A DNA stretch of 64,000 bases from Tetrahymena elliotti 4EA (Eukaryota > Ciliophora > Oligohymenophorea > Hymenostomatida > Tetrahymenidae): the NCBI GenBank assembly GCA_000231825.2, contig JH720337.1, forward strand, positions 355,122 through 419,121, in the 5' to 3' direction. Below are positions 1-14,700 of the stretch, one piece after another; positions within the stretch are counted from its first letter, which is position 1, and each line of letters starts with the position of its first letter. A model generated the notes under the pieces. That model worked only from the letters and a program-made list of their open reading frames with translations. It was not told the DNA's origin and made no database searches. Both the position numbers and the translations under genes were made by a program.

Positions 1-6
1 TTTTAA

Positions 7-3000
7 ATGAAATCTTTTATAAAACTGTTTATTTTAGCAATTTTACATAGTGCTAATCTATTTTTAGCTCAACAAAGTGAGTGTAATAAATAGAATGGAT
101 TTTACTTTCACTAGTAAAAGTGCATTTAATGTTAAAAAAACTGCTATGATTGTTATTTAAATGAAAATACAAGTTAATAGTAATGCGCAAGATGCTCTGA
201 TGAATTTTATTTTGATACAGTTTCTAACTTATGTGTCTAAAATTGCCCACAAGCCTCTTATTTGAACTATGATTAAACTTGTCATTCATGTCAGAAAAAC
301 TGTTTAAGATGTACAGAGAATGAGTGCTTAGAGTGCTAAAGCGGATATTCTATTAGCAGCTTATCAAATGTAAATAAATTAATTTTAGAAGTTTTTTCAA
401 AGATATTAAAATAAAAAAAGAAAGAGTGTGTTTCTACTAGCTGTAGCAACTAACAATTCAAGAATGATTTAGATAATTGTGATTATGTTTGTAAAAATAC
501 AAACTAAATTGCAGACTATAAATCTAATCAATGTGAATTAAAATTAGAATGCTCTTTTAACTATAAGTAAACGAATTCTATTAATAGTGAAGAGATTACA
601 TCTGTATTTATTTTTACAAACTCACGTAATTTTATTTCTTGAAATTAATTCAGTTTATTTTAAATAATAATTAGAAGTGTTACGGGTTAACTTTTTAACT
701 TAATATTATTTATCTTATTTTTTTGAGTCAATTCTTAAATTAGAAATTTCTAACTTAAAATTAATTCACTAAATCAATCTATCAAAATTAGAAAATTTTA
801 ATTTGAAAATTAATGCTTCATTTTTTTTAAAGAAATCTTAATCAATAAAATTTATTTTAAATCTCCCAAAATTTGCATTTTAAAATTAAACAATTATTTT
901 TTCATTTTGTGTTTTTCTTCTAATTACTGTAAATTAATTTAATAGAAAATATTCTTACTATTGATCACTTTGGCTTAATAAATATATTTAGATTCATTGA
1001 TTTAGAGTTACTGTTCACAATCTAAAACCAAAACTTTGATAGTGTAAAAATATTTTTAGAACATAATATTTTAATAATAAATTTAAATAAAAATATAGTT
1101 ACTAAACTGCTAATATAGGAATGGCGATGACGAAAAGAATGATATAATAACATGCCTGTTTTTCCCTTTCTATGTAGTTTAAATAACAGGAAATACTGGA
1201 TAATTTTATATAATTAAATAACTGAATGTCTAGATAAATTAATATGTCAGTTATATCCAAAATTAATTAGTGTTTTTATTATAGACCAGTAATACAAGAC
1301 AAATACAGGTGTTTAATTATATTGATTTATCATTATCAATATATTAAATTTGTGTAGATTTGCCTAGTGAAATATTTTAAATAAATAACTAAAAATTCTT
1401 AGCTTCATACAATAGAGAAGGAATAATTGAATATTTTGATTTGTAAAAGTTGGCAAAATTTTAGTTATTTTCAGATTTTTAAGATTAAATAGTTAATATT
1501 ATTATCAATCCTCAATAGGCTAATTATATTCTCTTTTTGGCTAAGTAAATCATTTTATTTAAGATCTAAGAAAATGCTTCTTAGCCTGATATTTTACAAA
1601 TTCTTTAGAATACTATAGAAACATAAAAAGTTGTTTTATTAGATAAATAAGTAATTCCTTTTTTTTTAAATAAAATATTAATTTATTTTTTTTATAGAAC
1701 TTTATTTATGGATTGATTGGGATCAATTAGCTCCAAATAATTTAATTGGATAATAATAAACTAATCCTTAGAAGCGATTTATTCCCAAACATAAATACTT
1801 TACCATAAACATATTAGTTTATTACCGAAGGAGTAAACTTTATTTACTCTTGTAATAGTTCGATTAATTAAGTAAATGTGTATTCTGTGAACTCAAATAA
1901 ATTTATATCTCAAAGCTTTAATTACAATTTTACAAATGGAGATATTTGTTAAAGATCTAAGTTCTATGGAGTTTTCAATACCTCTTTTGGGATTTCTCTA
2001 GGAATATCGTTTAGGACAAGCTTGTAATTCTCTGTCATTAATTAAAATAAAGATTAGAAAAACCTAAATACTTAAACACTTGATTATTATTAAAATCTTA
2101 ACAGAAAGCTCTCTTCTGATTAAAATTTAGTTCTTTAACAATATGATTTTTCAGATGTTGTACAAAATGTAAGGAGCAATGGCATAGTACACTTTTATAG
2201 CTTTAAATCATAGTAACTACTAAATTCAGTAAGAATATGGGAGGAAGCCCCTTAAAATTATATTAACCCTTTTAATATAATATATTAAAATGGAATCAAT
2301 GCTTATATAGCAGTTGGTATAGTGTAAAACCTACTTACTGTGAGATTTTTATATTAGCCTTTATTCCCTATTTATTAATTCTAATAAATTTCGAATATAA
2401 CTATCATTGAAACACATCTAGTTAGCTTTAATCAACCAATTTATAACTAAAGCCCTCAAGAATATATTATAGCTAGCTACAAATTAACAGACAGATTTAC
2501 TAACGCTTACATCACAACTAAATATTTTTTTTTGATTCCTTAAATTGAATAGCCTGGAGGAGGTTGGTGGTACTCATTTTTTGCTTGTATAGGTTATGAT
2601 TCAAAATAAAATCCTACATTTTCTTACTCATAAAAATACTAATACATTATCGTGACTCAATCAAATAGTGATTCTATTTAAGATGTGAGTATCTATACCT
2701 ATAACACTGGATAATTAGTAAACTTTTCTTTTTTTTTAATATTAGTAAGTGAAATATCTATAATTAACATATAAAGGTATCTTCTATTCCAATAAATAGC
2801 TCATTATCAAGCTTTGGTACATTCTTAGATCCTTCTGGTGAGAATTTATATTATGTGGATTTCTAATTAGGGATTATTAAAATATCATTAAATGATTTTT
2901 CAATAACTTGTATACAATCTTTTAAATGGGGAAATTCTTATTTCTTTTTGCCAGATTTTAGTATAATGATTTATGGTACAAGCGGAGGAAAAGGATATGC

Positions 3001-6000
3001 GCTGAAATTTGATACTTTAGAAGTTATTTAAGTAAAATTCGCTTTTTCTAAAATTAGTTTTATCTAACCAACTTTATAAAAAATAAGACTATGAACGTTT
3101 ATTAGATTTCTAAATTTGTTTACTCAAGTCCTTATGTTGGGATGGTTACTTCTGATTAAACTATCAATATTTATTAGTATGATCAAAATATTCTCATATA
3201 AATTCCATCTTAATCTGGAAGAGTTTAAAATATGATATTTTATGATAATTATCATGTTTTACTTGTCTGTGATGTGAGCATAAGTGTTTATCTTCTTTAT
3301 GGTCCTAAATCAATACTTGCACATGTAAATACTCATATTAATAATTCTTAACAAAATATTAAATTATTTTTTTTTAACTAATAGTCTGTTTCTCTTTATA
3401 AAACCTCATACATCTATCCTATAATATAGAATTCAGGATAATATTTTTTTGCTTAAACAAAAGAAAATTAAATAATTTAAATAAAAATGCATAAGTATTT
3501 GATAAAGGTTTAGTATGAAAATTTAGAAATCGATAAGATTGATATTTATCAAAACAAAATTATTACTTAGAAAAAACTACATATAATAAACAAGAATAGC
3601 TTACTACTTTCAGAAAACATTCTTACTCAAATTCTACAATAAAATATTATTATAAAAACATTCCCATACAATTTTAACGACTATCAAGTCATTCTCTATT
3701 ACACAAATATGGCTTTATATTATCCTAAAAAGAATTATGTTGTTATTTTATATGCCTATAACATAGCAATATTTGATGCAGATACTATGAATAATGTAAA
3801 TATTATGAAGCAAATTATTATCAAATTTTTTCATTTTAAAAAAATATCAAACCCAAATTTTATTTTAAATCTTAAATTTGATAGAAAATTTTTACAAATT
3901 TTTAAAAAATGTTTTAAAAATAAAATAAGTTATTTAATTATTCTTTTGATGTGAGGTTCTTTAGACCTGCTGTAGACCTGGATATTGGATATATAACTTT
4001 CATATAAGGAAGAATGGATTATGTGCTTGATTTGAATGTAAATTAATTTAATTAAAAAATATTTGTCAAATCTTTCATTTTTTATTTTAGAACCTAACTC
4101 TTTAAAAAAGTCTTCCTGATGGTGAAAGTATTGAATACTTTATTGATGACTTTTTTTTAGATTCAAGAGATTACTTTGTTGGAAGTTTTATCAACCCATC
4201 AAATAAATAAGCAATATTTTTTGAACAAAATAGACTTAGGGTACTTTCTTTAAAGACAAGAAAGTATACCTTGAATTATATTTCTTTAGATTTCAATCCA
4301 ATATTTGCTTTTTATAATCCTAACACAAATTCTTTGATTTTTGAAAATTCTTCTATGAATTTTGAGTATATCACTCTTTTTCCTTTTACAAGAAACACTA
4401 TGAATATTCCTCAGATTAATCATGATATTAAAGAAAGGACAAACATCGTAAGGAAAATTTTCAATATAATTCTATTTATTAAGTGTAATTTTATAAAAAA
4501 GTTTTACTTTTTTTAGAGCTCAAATCAAGCCTTATAATTTAGCAGTAAGTCAACATGGTTAAATATAATAAACTTAACATCGTTAAGCATACTAAGTAGT
4601 ATTTAACTCAACTATCCTATCTATAATCACTCTAATCAAATTGTAGATGAAGAATTGAATTATATAATTATACTAGATTCCTAAAATTGGATTGAATTGA
4701 TATCTTATTCCTTGAACAAAATTATTGCTAAATTTTAAGTAATTTTTTTGAAAAAATTTAGACTCACTAAAATAAAATTATTTATAGTTGACTGAAGATC
4801 AAGATATGAGTGGATAAATGAAGCATTTGTTATGGGATCATGATAAACTTAAAATCTTAGCTGTTTCTTAAAAAGCTATTTATATTTTTAATGTAAAGAC
4901 AAACCTAGTAGAACTCACACATCTTTAAAAATATTTTATTGATGATTTTTCATTGTGTCTAGAAAATAATATTTTAGGTGTAACTGATAAATAATTATAA
5001 ACTTACTTTGATTACAGTAATCTTATTGAAAAACCTTCAAATATATTTCCTAAATATCTAACACCTACCTATCTATTGATAGACTTAAATTAAATCATAC
5101 TAGCCTCCAGATCGGAATGCTCTTTAAAATATTTGAAAAATGGTTTGATAGTTTTTACTTACTTTTTGACTTCAATAAGTGATTGTACAGTTAACTTAGG
5201 ATTTGTAAACAAAGATAGTAATTTGATATATGCAGCATTTGATGATCAACTTAAAATTTTACAATTGTAAAATGAATTAATCATCTTAAAATAAGATTTA
5301 AAGTTAAATGGATAATTGGCAAGTACACATGATGAAGGCTCTGAAACAGTAATTTTTATTTCATCAAGTTCTATTGATTCTTTTACAAAAATACCAGACT
5401 CCTAGAATTAATATTCTGTATCTTAAATAACTCCAAATTGGTATGGTATGGAACTAATAGTTTAAGGAAATAATGAAACAATAATTTTTACATATCCAAA
5501 TATTGATTATGTAGTTACTGTTTGGAATCATAAAACAGGAGATTACAACTAAATAGTCTACGACTACTAAAATATCATATCTTTATAGAAACTAAATGAA
5601 ACTACTGTATTAGCTTTCATGAATTAAATGATAGCTTTTATTGATATTAAAGAAATGAAAGAAATAAAAAGAGTAGATTTAATGAGCGATAAATCTAAAT
5701 AATATAAAGATTTAATTATTGATTTTACTTAAAACAGAATAATTGTTTTGAGTTAACATGCTGGAACTTAGATATTTGATTTTGATCTGAATGATTTGTA
5801 GAGAAATATTTTTGTACCTGGAAAGAAGACAAAATTTGATGGTTAATATCTTTACATTTTTTCAACTACTTCTTGTAATATATATTCTCGAAATGAATTA
5901 AAACTCTTGTAGATCTATAGATAATTTGGAAGTGATCTTATCTTAAAGTCGATTTCATTTTCTGGGATTGATGATGTATTTATAGCTGAGTTAGATGAAA

Positions 6001-9000
6001 GAATATCTATAGTTAGAATAAATTCAGAATTAAAACCTTATGAATTCGATGGATTTTCAGCTATAAATTATTCTATCATTTAGTTCAAAGTTAAAAATAT
6101 TGGGAATAGTATTTAAAAAGTTTATTAGATTAATATTGAATATCTCCTAACAGATGGCCTTTTTTCATACCAAAGCCAAATTTCTATGCATGGCAATTCT
6201 AAAGTATGCTCACTATCTATTCCTTCATTTATTATTCCAACTTATTCATAGGAAACAATCTAATCAAAAGTAGATTAGTTTTAGTTAACTCAAAATTCTC
6301 TCTTAAAATCTCTAGACTTAAATTTAAATTCTACAATTTAAGAATTTTCAATCCCATAACCGAATACAAGTATGATTGACCCTACTATTGGAGTTAATAT
6401 TTTTGGATCTTCTAAGAGCTAACATGTAGTATATCTTAGTTAATTATCTTTAAACATAATCAATTATTACTATATTACCTTAAATCATGTAAATCTATCT
6501 CTCATAAAATTAAAAGATCCATTATTAATTTATTCACATAATTCAAATGCAATATAACTAAAAAAAATTGTGTTTTCTGATTTGAGTTTTTCGGATATAA
6601 GTAATCAACAACTACAATTCAGCAAATTAGAATCTATTGTTTTTACAAACATAGATTTTTCTGAGATTTAATTTGCAAATAGTATTAGTTAAGCACCTTT
6701 AATTCTACTAGATTAGATTGGAAGTGTTATTTTTGATGAAATAAACTTTAAAAGCATTAACTTTACTTTATCATTTCCATATATATAAGTCTAAAATATT
6801 GATTAAATTATATTCAAAAACATATTAATAGAAAACATAAATTTAACAGCATCTGAATTTTTACCTTTACTGCTTCTTTAAAACTCAAGAAACATCACAT
6901 TTGACAACTTAACTATCATAAATTCTTAAATTTCTTCTAAAATTTTGTCAGTACTAAATGTTACTAACATATATTTTAGCTAGCTGTTTATTAAAGATTC
7001 TAACATAAGTTTATATTAGAATTATACTATGAATAATAATCTTTAAAGCTTATAACCATGTTTGATATTAATCTAAAAAATAGACTATTTTTAATTATTA
7101 ACTGTTGTTGTTGAAAATTCTATTTTTAAAATGTAAGGATAAGAAGGTTCTAGTATTATTTTAGCATCTCAATTCTCTTAAAAATCAATTATTAAAAATG
7201 TGACTTGTACAATTTCTTCTTCAACCTTTTATAACAATTCTTAAATGAATTAATTTTTCTTTTTCTAAGGTTATGGATTAAAGGAGGTCAGTTTTGAATA
7301 TTTAAATTTTTATAAAACCTAATAAATATCAGCTATTTCTTTAAATATTATATCAACTGATCAGTTTGATGACATTAAAAACAAAAACATAAATATTAAT
7401 AATTTGATAGCTAATAATATCAAACTAATAAATAATTTTATCAGAATAATTACAGGTATAATAACTTCTAATAATTTTTCTATATAGCATGTTGAAGGTG
7501 TTGAAGATTTTTAATTTTCTTTGTTGAATATAACTTAAGTTAATTAAGCTAAGTTTAATAATATCATAGCTTTTGATATAAACTAAATTTAGCTTGGGTT
7601 CTTAAATATTTAAAACTCTGAAAATGTAATTATAAAAGGATCTAATTTTGATCAAATTTTACAATCTTAATTTGGTTCTGCTCTTTTCATTTCAAATGTT
7701 AAAAGTTTAGATATAAACTCAAACACATTTAAAAATAATTAAGCTTAATAAAGTGGAGGTAGTATATTTTTAGAAAATGTTGAATATTCTTAAATAACAG
7801 ATAATAAAATGACTGATTCACTCACTCAAAATGGTGATGGTGGAAGTTTAAAGTGCATATAAAGCATAATTAATATTTTTAAATAAAATAAAGTTATAAA
7901 TAATAAATCTATTACAGGCTCTGGTGGTGCTTTAGATATGTACTATTGCGATTTATATGATTTAGAATATAATGTTTTCTAATTGAATACAGCTATCATA
8001 GGAGGTGCAATAAGGTATAGAGGCTTAAAGCCATAAATATTAATAGATGAAAGCTCAAAACAAAAAACTTTAGAGCAAAATATTTTTTAAGAAAATGATG
8101 CAATTTTATTTGGCAGCAACATTACTTCATATCCTTAAGAGCTAATCTTTAAAAATCAACAACAGCAAAAATAAAATCTGGTTCCTGTTTTACAGTTGTT
8201 TAATTTTTAATCTGGTAATTATTTAGACAAATCTATTGAGCTAGTATTTTTGGATGAATTTGGATCAGAAATAAGCTTCAGTACAACTAAAAAGATAAGC
8301 TTAGAAATCTAGTAAGAGATATCTCTTTACAACCTTTAAATTTAAAGTAATGCAATTTATTTATTTGGAGATTCTATTCAGTAATACGATACAAACAGAT
8401 AGGCTATTTCTTTTAATGTATCACTCTCTTATATTCCCGAGCTATCTTCTTCACTTAATATTGCTTCAACTCTACCTTTACCTTACTTCTAAAGTGAATA
8501 AAAATAATTAAAATATTAAATATTTTATGCGACTGTTTAAATTCACTTTAGGTCTTGCTTAGTTGGAGAAATTATTTAAAGTAGCTAAGATAAACAGATT
8601 TGTTTTGACTGTCCAGAAGGTAGTTTTTAAATTTATTTTAATTAAATATTGAAAAAAATATTCAAAATAAAGGTTTTTATAGCTTGACTGACCCTAATGA
8701 AGAAACAAATAAAAATTGTAAGAAATGCCCAATAGGAGCTAATTTTTGCTAAAAAAATATAATACTTCTTTCAAATGGATATTGGAGAGAATCAAACACC
8801 TCTGAAATAATATTATAATGCAACTATGATTAATATTGCATTCCAGAAGAGCAAAATAATGTATAGGGATGTTATAAAGGTCACATAGGACCTTTATGTT
8901 AAGAATGTGATTATTTTGGATAATATTGGAATAAAACATATGGAAAAGACTCAGACTAAACTTGCTAAGACTGTGAAGATTTAATGTCATACTAACATTT

Positions 9001-10788
9001 AGCAATTTTCTTAATATTTTTTGGGTTATTTATTGGTTATTCATTTATGCAAGTCTATAAGTAAATTCAAGTTAGTCAAAAGCAAGTAGCTGCTAGGTAT
9101 TTAATTTTGATGGGTTTCAGTAGGATTGACTAATCATAAAACTTAACTTTGCTAACTTCCCACATGAAAATATTAATAAATTATTTCTAGTTAATTATCA
9201 TCGTAAATAGTATTGAACTCAAATCAACAACTAATCTATTTGATAAATTCCATTTCCTTGGAGGTGATACGACAGGATTTGGCAGATCTTTTCTAGATTG
9301 TATTTTTTAAAAAATATTTTAAAAAACACCCATTTACGTGAGTAGGCTAATAGTTTAGAATTTTATAGTTATTTTAATATTCTTTTCAATCCAAATTACA
9401 GGATTTAATGTTCTTTAAAAAAAAGATATGAGATACAATAAGTAATTCTTCTATACATCTACTATTATAGTTTTTATGTTATTTTAGCCTATGGTAATAA
9501 AATTGTTATCTTCCTCTCTCTCTTGTATGCAAATAGGTGATAAATATTACATCTCAGCAGATTTTCTTAATATATGTTATGATTAGGAGCATATTGCCTA
9601 CATACTCAAGATTTGCTTTCCAATAACGCTTTTATGGTTCATTTTAGTTCCAACTTTTTTATTTTATAGAATGAAGAATTATAAAAGATAATTTAATCAA
9701 CTAATTGCTATTTATCGATATGGATATCTCTATCAGGTAAATACTTTTTAACAATTCAAAAATATTAAAATTTAATAAATTTAAAAACTGATAAATAGGA
9801 ATATAGAAGCTAAGTTTATTTCTGGGATATTGTAAGAATGTATTTTAGATCAATAATTATCATTTCAATAAATATTGTAAAGGTTAATCCTATCTTATAA
9901 GCTCTTTTACTAGAATGTATAGCTTTTATCTATTTGATAACTTAGCGTTATTATCAACCATACAAATAAAAGTAATTAAATGAATTAGAGAGAGTCTCCT
10001 TTATGATTGCCTTAATTTCAGTTTAGTTCCTTTTGATTTAGCACCAAATCCAAAATCCAACATTCTCTTAAATTACTTAAATTTTTATATATACAATAAA
10101 TATTATGTATATATTAAAATTATTCAAAAATATCATAATTAGGCCTATAAATCATGATTTTTCAAAAAAGACATGGCTTAATTCAATATTAAATAACCTT
10201 AAAAAGAATTGGCCTGTTATTTTTAATTTTTTACAAGTTCAATAGAAAACCAATTATCAAAGATTAAATAAAAATCTGCAAAAATTTAGAAACTTAGTTT
10301 ATTCAATCAAGAAATCTAATAAAAATCAATTCGAAAATCAAAAGCAAGAATATGCTAAAACCAAACAAAAAGTTATTTAAAAGGAGAAGAAAGTCAAGCA
10401 AGTAAATATCTATTCAAAATAAATTTTAAAGTAGTAAATATTATTACTATTAATAGCAAATTTAGATTTAAAGCTAGAAACGTGAAATAACTAAAACTAT
10501 ATTTAGTTCAAGGCTCTCTAGATACTCAATACAAAGAGAAAACCTTTTATCATAAAATTATGAAACCATCAATTCTCCAGTAGTAGTAAGTCCCAGATAA
10601 AATCCAGTAGACTTACTTAAATAAGAGATACCTGGTTTAGTAAAAAAATTTTTTATTCATATTCTTTTTAACAAAATTTTTTAAAAAATTAGAAAATAAA
10701 CAAATCTAATTTTTACTTAGACAGCCAAAATTACATTACCACTCCAAGGGCATAAAGATAGCATTTTAATTTTTCTTAGTAAAATTGA
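7..10788 (+). CDS. Giant Cys-rich / propeller / beta-helix multi-pass membrane protein (about 3,300 aa, many introns)
   Basis: Function unknown; probably a cell-surface or secretory-pathway membrane protein of a family that is large in Tetrahymena-type ciliates. Read with TAA/TAG as Gln. The ATG at 7 opens a signal peptide (MKSFIKLFILAILHS), followed by CxxC-type cysteine repeats to about 600. A short leucine-rich stretch follows, then WD/quinoprotein-like beta repeats from about 950 to 6050, a parallel beta-helix-like Asn/Ile-rich region (about 6400-8000), a second cysteine box (about 8530-9000) and several hydrophobic helices (about 9000-10170). The helices enclose the motif YRYGYLYQEYRSQVYFW across an intron at 9737-9798. 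A basic, Ser/Gln-rich tail ends at TGA 10786-10788. Phase-consistent introns include 626-653, 909-945, 1044-1098, 1651-1697, 2745-2776, 3032-3057, 4038-4090, 4448-4516, 8620-8672, 9737-9798, 10402-10456 and 10640-10692. The join near 3796-3955 could not be made phase-consistent with GT-AG, so that exon edge is uncertain. One gene is inferred because phase is kept across nearly all joins. Confidence 0.8.
3032..3057 (+). other. 26-nt spliceosomal intron in the giant gene
   Basis: GTAAAA at the 5' side and AATTAG at the 3' side bound 26 nt. Removing them joins an exon of 85 codons (2777-3031) to the next exon in the frame that stays open. Without removal the frame reaches TGA within about 35 codons. 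The neighbouring intron 2745-2776 is 32 nt with a GTAAGT donor. Inferred from reading phase only. Confidence 0.65.
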
Positions 10789-11790
10789 ATAAAGAAAAAT
10801 AATTTTGGCTTGTATGCATGTATTTTCATTATTTATTTTTTTAACTAGATACTTATTTACTCGAGAATATAATTTTTATTAAAATGGATTTATAATAAAG
10901 AATTAATCATTTACCTAATACCATGGATTATCATAAATTAAGAACTTCATTTATTAAAAACTAATTTCAAAAAAAGAATTTGAAAAAAAAATAATTAAGG
11001 GCTAGTTTATGAAGAAAAATCTTAATATCTGAGAATCCGCAGTATCTAAATATTAAATATTAGATAATATTTTCAAAAAACTAATTTAATTGTTTTTTAG
11101 TAAAATTCAATCACAAATATAATAAATGATTGTTTATAATTTTTTAGAATTTTTGGTTGAGAAGTCTAGCTGTATGAAAATGAATTTTAAATAAATCATA
11201 AAATCAATATTAATTTTTACAAAAATAAAATTGAAAACTCTTATTGATGGATATAATTAATCTTTTATTAAAGTTTACATTTATCAGGTGCTTTTCATTA
11301 TCATTTATATAAATAAATTAAAGAAATCATTTATTATTTTAATTGCTTTTAAATAAATTGTTATTCTTAAAATATCCAAAAACACTTATTTACTATTACT
11401 TGTTGGTTTTTGATTAATCAGGAATGAGTATGATAAAATTTAATAAAATTAGTAAATAAAATAAGTAATGAAATACTATCAATATTTATTAGTGTATTTA
11501 GTTTATGAATGATATATATCCAATCATATGCATACATAATAAATTATGTTATCCACTAATTAATTAAAAAAAAACTAGTGATTTTACTACAATTTTATTA
11601 TTAATTGAATATTAAGATATTTAATATTTAGAGGAAGTGTGAATAATTAATTGGCATATTCTAAAGTAGTTTGAATATTCTAATTCTTTTTATATAGCAT
11701 CCAATAATATTTTATAATCTATAGAATATACTAGATTAATATTAGTGATTTTTACATACTTAAAATATTATTTGTTATTGGCTTTTTTTT
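10789..11790. other. AT-rich intergenic region
   Basis: About 1 kb between the giant membrane-protein gene and the myosin gene. I see only AT-rich sequence with poly-A/T runs. No open frame has coding-like composition on either strand and there is no RNA gene signature. It presumably holds the 3' end of the first gene and the promoter of the myosin gene, but no element can be named. Confidence 0.6.
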
Positions 11791-14700
11791 ATGAATAAAA
11801 CTTACAAAGAATGGATTAATCCAAATGTAGAATGTTGGGTTTGGCTCAAATATGAAAATTCTTTGCAAAATTAAGCTAGTGCTGAATGCGGTTAATACTT
11901 TTAGTGCATTATTTAGTCAGTATTGAAGGAAAAGAATTTAGCAAAGATAAAAGTAATTTGTAAAGAAGAATATTAAGGAATTCGCATTTCTGAATTTGCC
12001 ATAAATGGATAATTAGATGTTCAATTTGATAAATTATTAGAAAAGGAAATAGTTTAAGATCATGTTCTAAATATTGGATATTAAGATATGGTTCATATGA
12101 AATATCTAAATGAAGCAGAAATAATCAATAATTTAAGAAAGAGATATTAAAATAATTTGATATTTACATATATTGGACCAACTTTGGTAGTTATGAATCC
12201 ATATAAAGAAATAGAGGGAGTATAAGATAATTAAGCAATTGAGAAAATAAAAGATGATCTTGGTATTAGATTAGAAGAGGATTTCAAAAAAAATTATCTA
12301 AAAGAAAATTAGAGCTTAATAAACACTCCTCATACTTATACTGTGAGTGGATTGGCTTACAAATAAATGTTTAGTAATAAGAAGAATCAAGCAATAGTTA
12401 TTTCAGGAGAAAGTGGAGCAGGTAAAACAGAAAATGCTAAATTATCTATGCAATTTTTGACAAGTTTAAGCTAAGGATCTGATACATAATCAGATTTGCT
12501 TAATTAACTAAAAACTTAAACAGCTAAGAATATTCTACTTGAAGAGTTTAATTAGTTTGCAATTGAAGTAAAAATACTTGCTTGCAACCCTATCTTAGAG
12601 GCTTTTGGTAATGCTAAGACAGTAAGAAATAATAACTCTTCAAGATTTGGTAAATATGTTAAAATATACATTGATAAGGCATCATAAAAGATAAACGGTG
12701 CTTCAATAGATAATTATTTACTTGAAAAGAGTAGAATACCATGCCCTGGGAAAGGAGAGAGAAATTATCATATATTTTATCATATGCTTAAGGGAAATCA
12801 AGAATTAACTAACTTAAGATTGAGCTAGTACAAAAATCTCTAAGATTTTGATTATCTCAAGAAAAGTGACTGCTTTGAGGTAGAGAATATTAAAGATGCA
12901 AAGCTCTATCTGGAAGTAAAAAAATCATTCAGATAAATGAATTTCACTAATTAGGAATAAGAAGCTATTTTCTCTCTCATATCTGCAATATTGTTACTAG
13001 GTAATTCTAACATAGATTCTTCTAAAGTTAGCGATACATAGGCACCTACTTTTATGAATATGAGTTTACCAACTCATCATAAAGAATTCAAAAATGCTTC
13101 TGAATTATTGCAAGTTAATCCTAAAGATCTTGAAGAGTCCTTAGTATTTAAAGTAAGAAAAGTAGGATCAACAGTAATAAAATCTCCATAAACTGCTGAG
13201 GAATGCTTATCAATGAGAGATAGTCTAAGTAAAAATCTATATGATAGTCTTTTCAACTTTTTAGTTTGGAAATTAAATTAAAGCTTACTGCCACCTTAAG
13301 ATTTACTTGATAGATCCCTAAGTATAGGCCTACTAGATATTTTTGGTTTTGAAAGCTTTGATATAAACTCATTTGAGCAACTTTGTATTAATTTTACTAA
13401 TGAAAAATTCTAATAACTGTATGTACAATATGTTTTCAAAAGCGAAGAAGAAGATTATAAATAAGAGGGAATTCTTGATGTCTTTTCAGATTTATAATAT
13501 TAAGAAAATTAGCTTATTATTGACACTATTGAAAAAAGGCCAAGCGGTAATGCTATAAAATAACTCAAATTCAAAATTTATATTTTTTGTTATTATTAAA
13601 GGAATTATGGTGCTCCTTGATGAGAATTGCTCCTTAGGTTCAGGAACAGATGATTCATTTTTGAATTAGATTACAAAAAACCACTCAAAAAATCCTTTAG
13701 TTAGCTTTCCAAAAAAAGATAAATATTCTTTCAGTCTTTCTCATACAGCTAAATAGGTTGTATATGATGTTCGTGGCTTTAGAGATAAAAATAAAGATGA
13801 AGTTAGCAGTGAAGTAGAAAAGTGTCTTCAAAGTAGTAAAAGTCCAGTAATAGCAAATTTACTATCTTACTAAGGATCTTAAGTCTAGCAAAATAAAGAA
13901 GCATAGAATCCTTCATTTTAAAATGGAAATAATTTTAAAAAGATAGAAATTAGTAATTAAATGACTTCAAGCAAGAAAAATGCTAAGTTTCTAGGCTAAA
14001 AATTTAGATAATCTTTATAGGAACTGATGATTGAATTAAATAACAGTGATGTCCACTTCATTAGATGTATTAAACCAAATGAAGAGAAAAAGAAAGATTT
14101 TTTTAAGTATGATTATGTTTATCAGCAAGTTTAGTATTTAGGCTTACTTGATTCAATTAAAATTCGTAAATTTGGATACTCTTATAGAATGACCTATGAA
14201 AATTTTTTCTTAGAATATCAAGAGTTAGGTTAAAAAACCAAAGGATTAACACTATAGAAAGTCTAGTAATAAAAATTAGATTTAAAGCAGCTAATAATAA
14301 CTGAAATTTTTGAGAAAACTAATTTAATGCAGAATAGATAACTTCCATAAAAGAGCGTAGCTTTTGGAAAATCAAAAGTCTTTCTCAAAAATGAAGTTAT
14401 GAAAATTTTACATGAAAAAATTTAGGAAATTATCTAAATAAGAAAAAAATTTGCAAAGAGAATAATAGTTTCCATTCAAAAGTATATTTTTAGGAAGTAT
14501 TTCCATTAAAATTTAGCTAAGATAAAAAAATAGTTAATTAAATTACAATCTTTTGCAAGAATGGCAATTTAAAGGAAAAGATTCCTTAAGAAAAAAAAAT
14601 CTATACTAAAAATGAAGAAACTTATTAGAGTTAGAATGTTGGGTTAAGGAATATCTGCCTTTAGATTGAATTATATAGCATATGTGTGGGACATAGTCAG

